A DNA stretch of 64,000 bases. Source: Symbiodinium natans. Its lineage: Eukaryota; Sar; Dinophyceae; Suessiales; Symbiodiniaceae. The translations under genes and the position numbers were made by a program. Location: contig CAJNDS010002740.1 of NCBI GenBank assembly GCA_905221605.1, positions 79,501 through 143,500 on the forward strand, written 5' to 3'. The notes beneath the pieces are model-generated. The model had not been told where the DNA came from. It was given only the letters and a program-made list of their open reading frames with translations, and ran no database searches. Shown piece after piece: positions 58,201-61,200 of this stretch. Positions within the stretch are counted from its first letter, which is position 1; each line of letters begins with the position of its first letter.

Positions 58201-61200
58201 CGATTAAGGACTGTTAGTACAAGGGGGAACATTCCAAGTACCGTTCATAGGCATTGTTGTGGCTATGATGAGAATGCGGTTTAGGGTTTAGGGTTTAGGG
58301 TTTAGGGTTTAGGGTAGGGTTAGGGTTTAGGGTTTAGGGTTTAGGGTTTAGGGTTTAGGGTTTAGGGTTTAGGGTTTAGGGTTTAGGGTTTAGGGTTTAG
58401 GGTTTAGGGTTTAGGGTTTAGGGTTTAGGGTTTAGGGTTTAGGGTTTAGGGTTTAGGGTAATGGTATATACGAAGAAGAGGAATACTCAGAATAACAAAA
58501 TGTTAGTAACTGGAGACATGTCACATTGGTAGTAGTACTACCCTCGAACTAAATGGTAATCATACGTAACAGTTTAAGGATAACAAAGGAAAACCATGAA
58601 CGACCAGGAATCAATCAACAACAAGTAATTAATCATAAATCATCAAAGATGATGATAAACAGTAGTAAGAAGTAATGGCAAACGCATAATTAACAAACCA
58701 CAAGCAACAACACACAAACAACAGCAACTAACATTTTGACCAAACAGGAAGTAACAAATGACAAGATAGCACAACACATGATCAAGTACAGAATGAAAAG
58801 CAAAGAACAAATACCCTAAACCCTAAACCCTAAACCCCAAAACCCTAAACCAAACCCTAAACCCTAAACCCTAAACCCGTGCGGCTGAAGTATAGACTGG
58901 CCAGGCCTGTCGGTACACGAGCGAGCCAAGCTGTGCATACTTCTCACCCCCCTGCATCTGCAGCTCAGCCGCGAGCTTCTTGTTGAAGTCCTTCTTCGAG
59001 TTTAGGGAGTTTAGGGTTTAGGGATTAGGGTTTAGGGTTTCGGGCTTGGGGTTTAGGGTTTATGGTTTAAGAATGTCGGACTTTTCAACATCTTCGGGGC
59101 TTGGGACCCGGGACACATGCCCTGGCGAGTCCTCCGCCCGGCTTTGCCGCAGCGCCTTCTGCTGCTCTGCCGCGGCCAAGGCCAGCGTGGCGTTTGGGAA
59201 GTGCTGGGTCCAGAGTGGGCGGAGGTCAGTTCCGAAGAAGCGCTGCGCCACGACCTCCCGCAGACAGCCGAGCTGAACAGCATGATCTAGGGGCCTCAAT
59301 GATTAGAATAGTTACAAGGGGGCCATAAGGGAATACTAGTGTAATTATTCCGACCCGTAGATTGCTGCTGCCGCTCTGGGGCGGATAGAGAGGAAAGCTA
59401 GAACGGCCGGCAGCGGTTATCCCCATGCCTGTTGCAAGTCAGCCGACATCCGAAGACCTCAAAGGCCCACCAACAAGCTCCCAACATCGCAAAGCCCCCA
59501 AGAAGGGCCCTTCTAAACCCCCCATCCCGAAACCCTAAACTCAGAGCTCTCTCCACCCACCCACCCCCTCTTATCATTCCCCTTAATACCTGGAAGACCT
59601 CAGAAGGACTCCTAAACCCCAAAGCCCAAGCCCCAAAACCTAAACCCAAACCCGAAACCCCCCACAGTAGGTCCCAAAGCTCCGCATACCCGTGAAAACG
59701 CAGCCCCGGCCTCGTCCAGCATCAGATGAAGCCCTGCAACTTGCCCGGGCGGCACCTGTCTGTTTTTCAAGGGCTCCTCGAGGCAGTTCCTAGGGAGTTT
59801 AGGGTTTAGGGTTTAGGGTTTAGGGTCTCGGGTTGGGGTTTGGGGTTTAGGGTTTAGGGGTTTAGGGTTTAGGGTTTAGGGTTTAGGGTTTAGGGTTTAG
59901 GGTTTAGGGTTTGGGGTTAGGGGTTAGGGGTTTAGGGTTTAGGGTTTAGGGTTTAGGGTTTAGGGTTTAGGGTTTAGGGTTTAGGGTTTAGGGTTTAGGG
60001 TTTAGGGTTTAGTTGGCTTGGACCCAGGCGCAGCCAGGGAGGCCGACAGCACCAGCGGCCGATCTGAAGCCTTCCGGGCGGGTCCGGCGTCGTCCTGGCG
60101 TTGAGGGTTTAGGGTTTAGGGTTTAGGGTTTAGGGTTTGGGGTTTGGGGTATCGGGTTTAGGGTTTGGGGTTTGGGGTTGTAGGGTTTAGGGTTTGGGGC
60201 TTAGGGCTTAGGGTTTGGGGTTTGGGGTTTGGGGTTTGGGGTTTAGGGTTTGGGGTTTAGGATGGAGGGTTTAGGATTTGCGGCTCAGGGCTGGCTATTT
60301 TTGGTTAAAACGAACTAGAGTCAACCGGTCTTAGGGCTCACACTTCTAAACCGGCCCTAAAACCTAACTTCTAAACCCTTGCCTCCTCTTTCGTTGTGGG
60401 TTTTGAGGGTTTGGGGATTAAAGCCGAAACCCTAAATGTGCTAAGCCTCCTGGGCAACCTGCCAAAGCAACTGCAGTCTTAGGAGCTTCGGCCTACTCTG
60501 GGTCCCAGAACACACGCCGCGATCCTCCTAAACCCTAAACCCTAAACCCTGAACCCTAAACCCTAAACCCTAACCCTAAACCCTAAACCCTAACCCTAAG
60601 CCCTAAACCCTAAACGCTAAACCCTAAGCCCTAAACCCTAAACCCTAAACACTAAAACTAAAAAAGCCCCGATCCTCCAAATGCTTGTAGCTGCCCTGGG
60701 CAAAGGCGGCCCGGGTTTCGGAGGCGGCCGCCATCACCGTCTTGGCCCCGGAAGGCACCGCCACGTGGCGGAACCCCCAGTCCTGTTAGCATTGGGGCGT
60801 TAATTTGGTAAGGGGTTTAGGGTTTAAGGTTTAGGGTTTAGGGTTTAGGGTTTAGGGTTTAGGGTTTAGGGTTTAGGGTTTAGGGTTTAGGGTTTAGGGT
60901 TTAGGGTCAGGGGTTTAGGGGCAACCATATCAAAATAAGGGGCACCCTTTTTGGCGATGGCTACTTTATGAGAAAACCATGCACCAACAAAGAGACAGGT
61001 GCATCACTGGGCCACCAGGTTCAAGAAGATTTGAAGTCTTCTAGGGTTGCATTGGTTTTTTCAAGGGCCTTTGTTGAGGGTTGAGGACATAGGATTTTTA
61101 AAGGTTTGGGGTTTAGGGTTTTGTTTGCGACTTGGGTATGTCATCACACCCACAGATAGGCCGGACCCCAAACGTGATGGGGTTTGGGGTTTCGTGGTTT

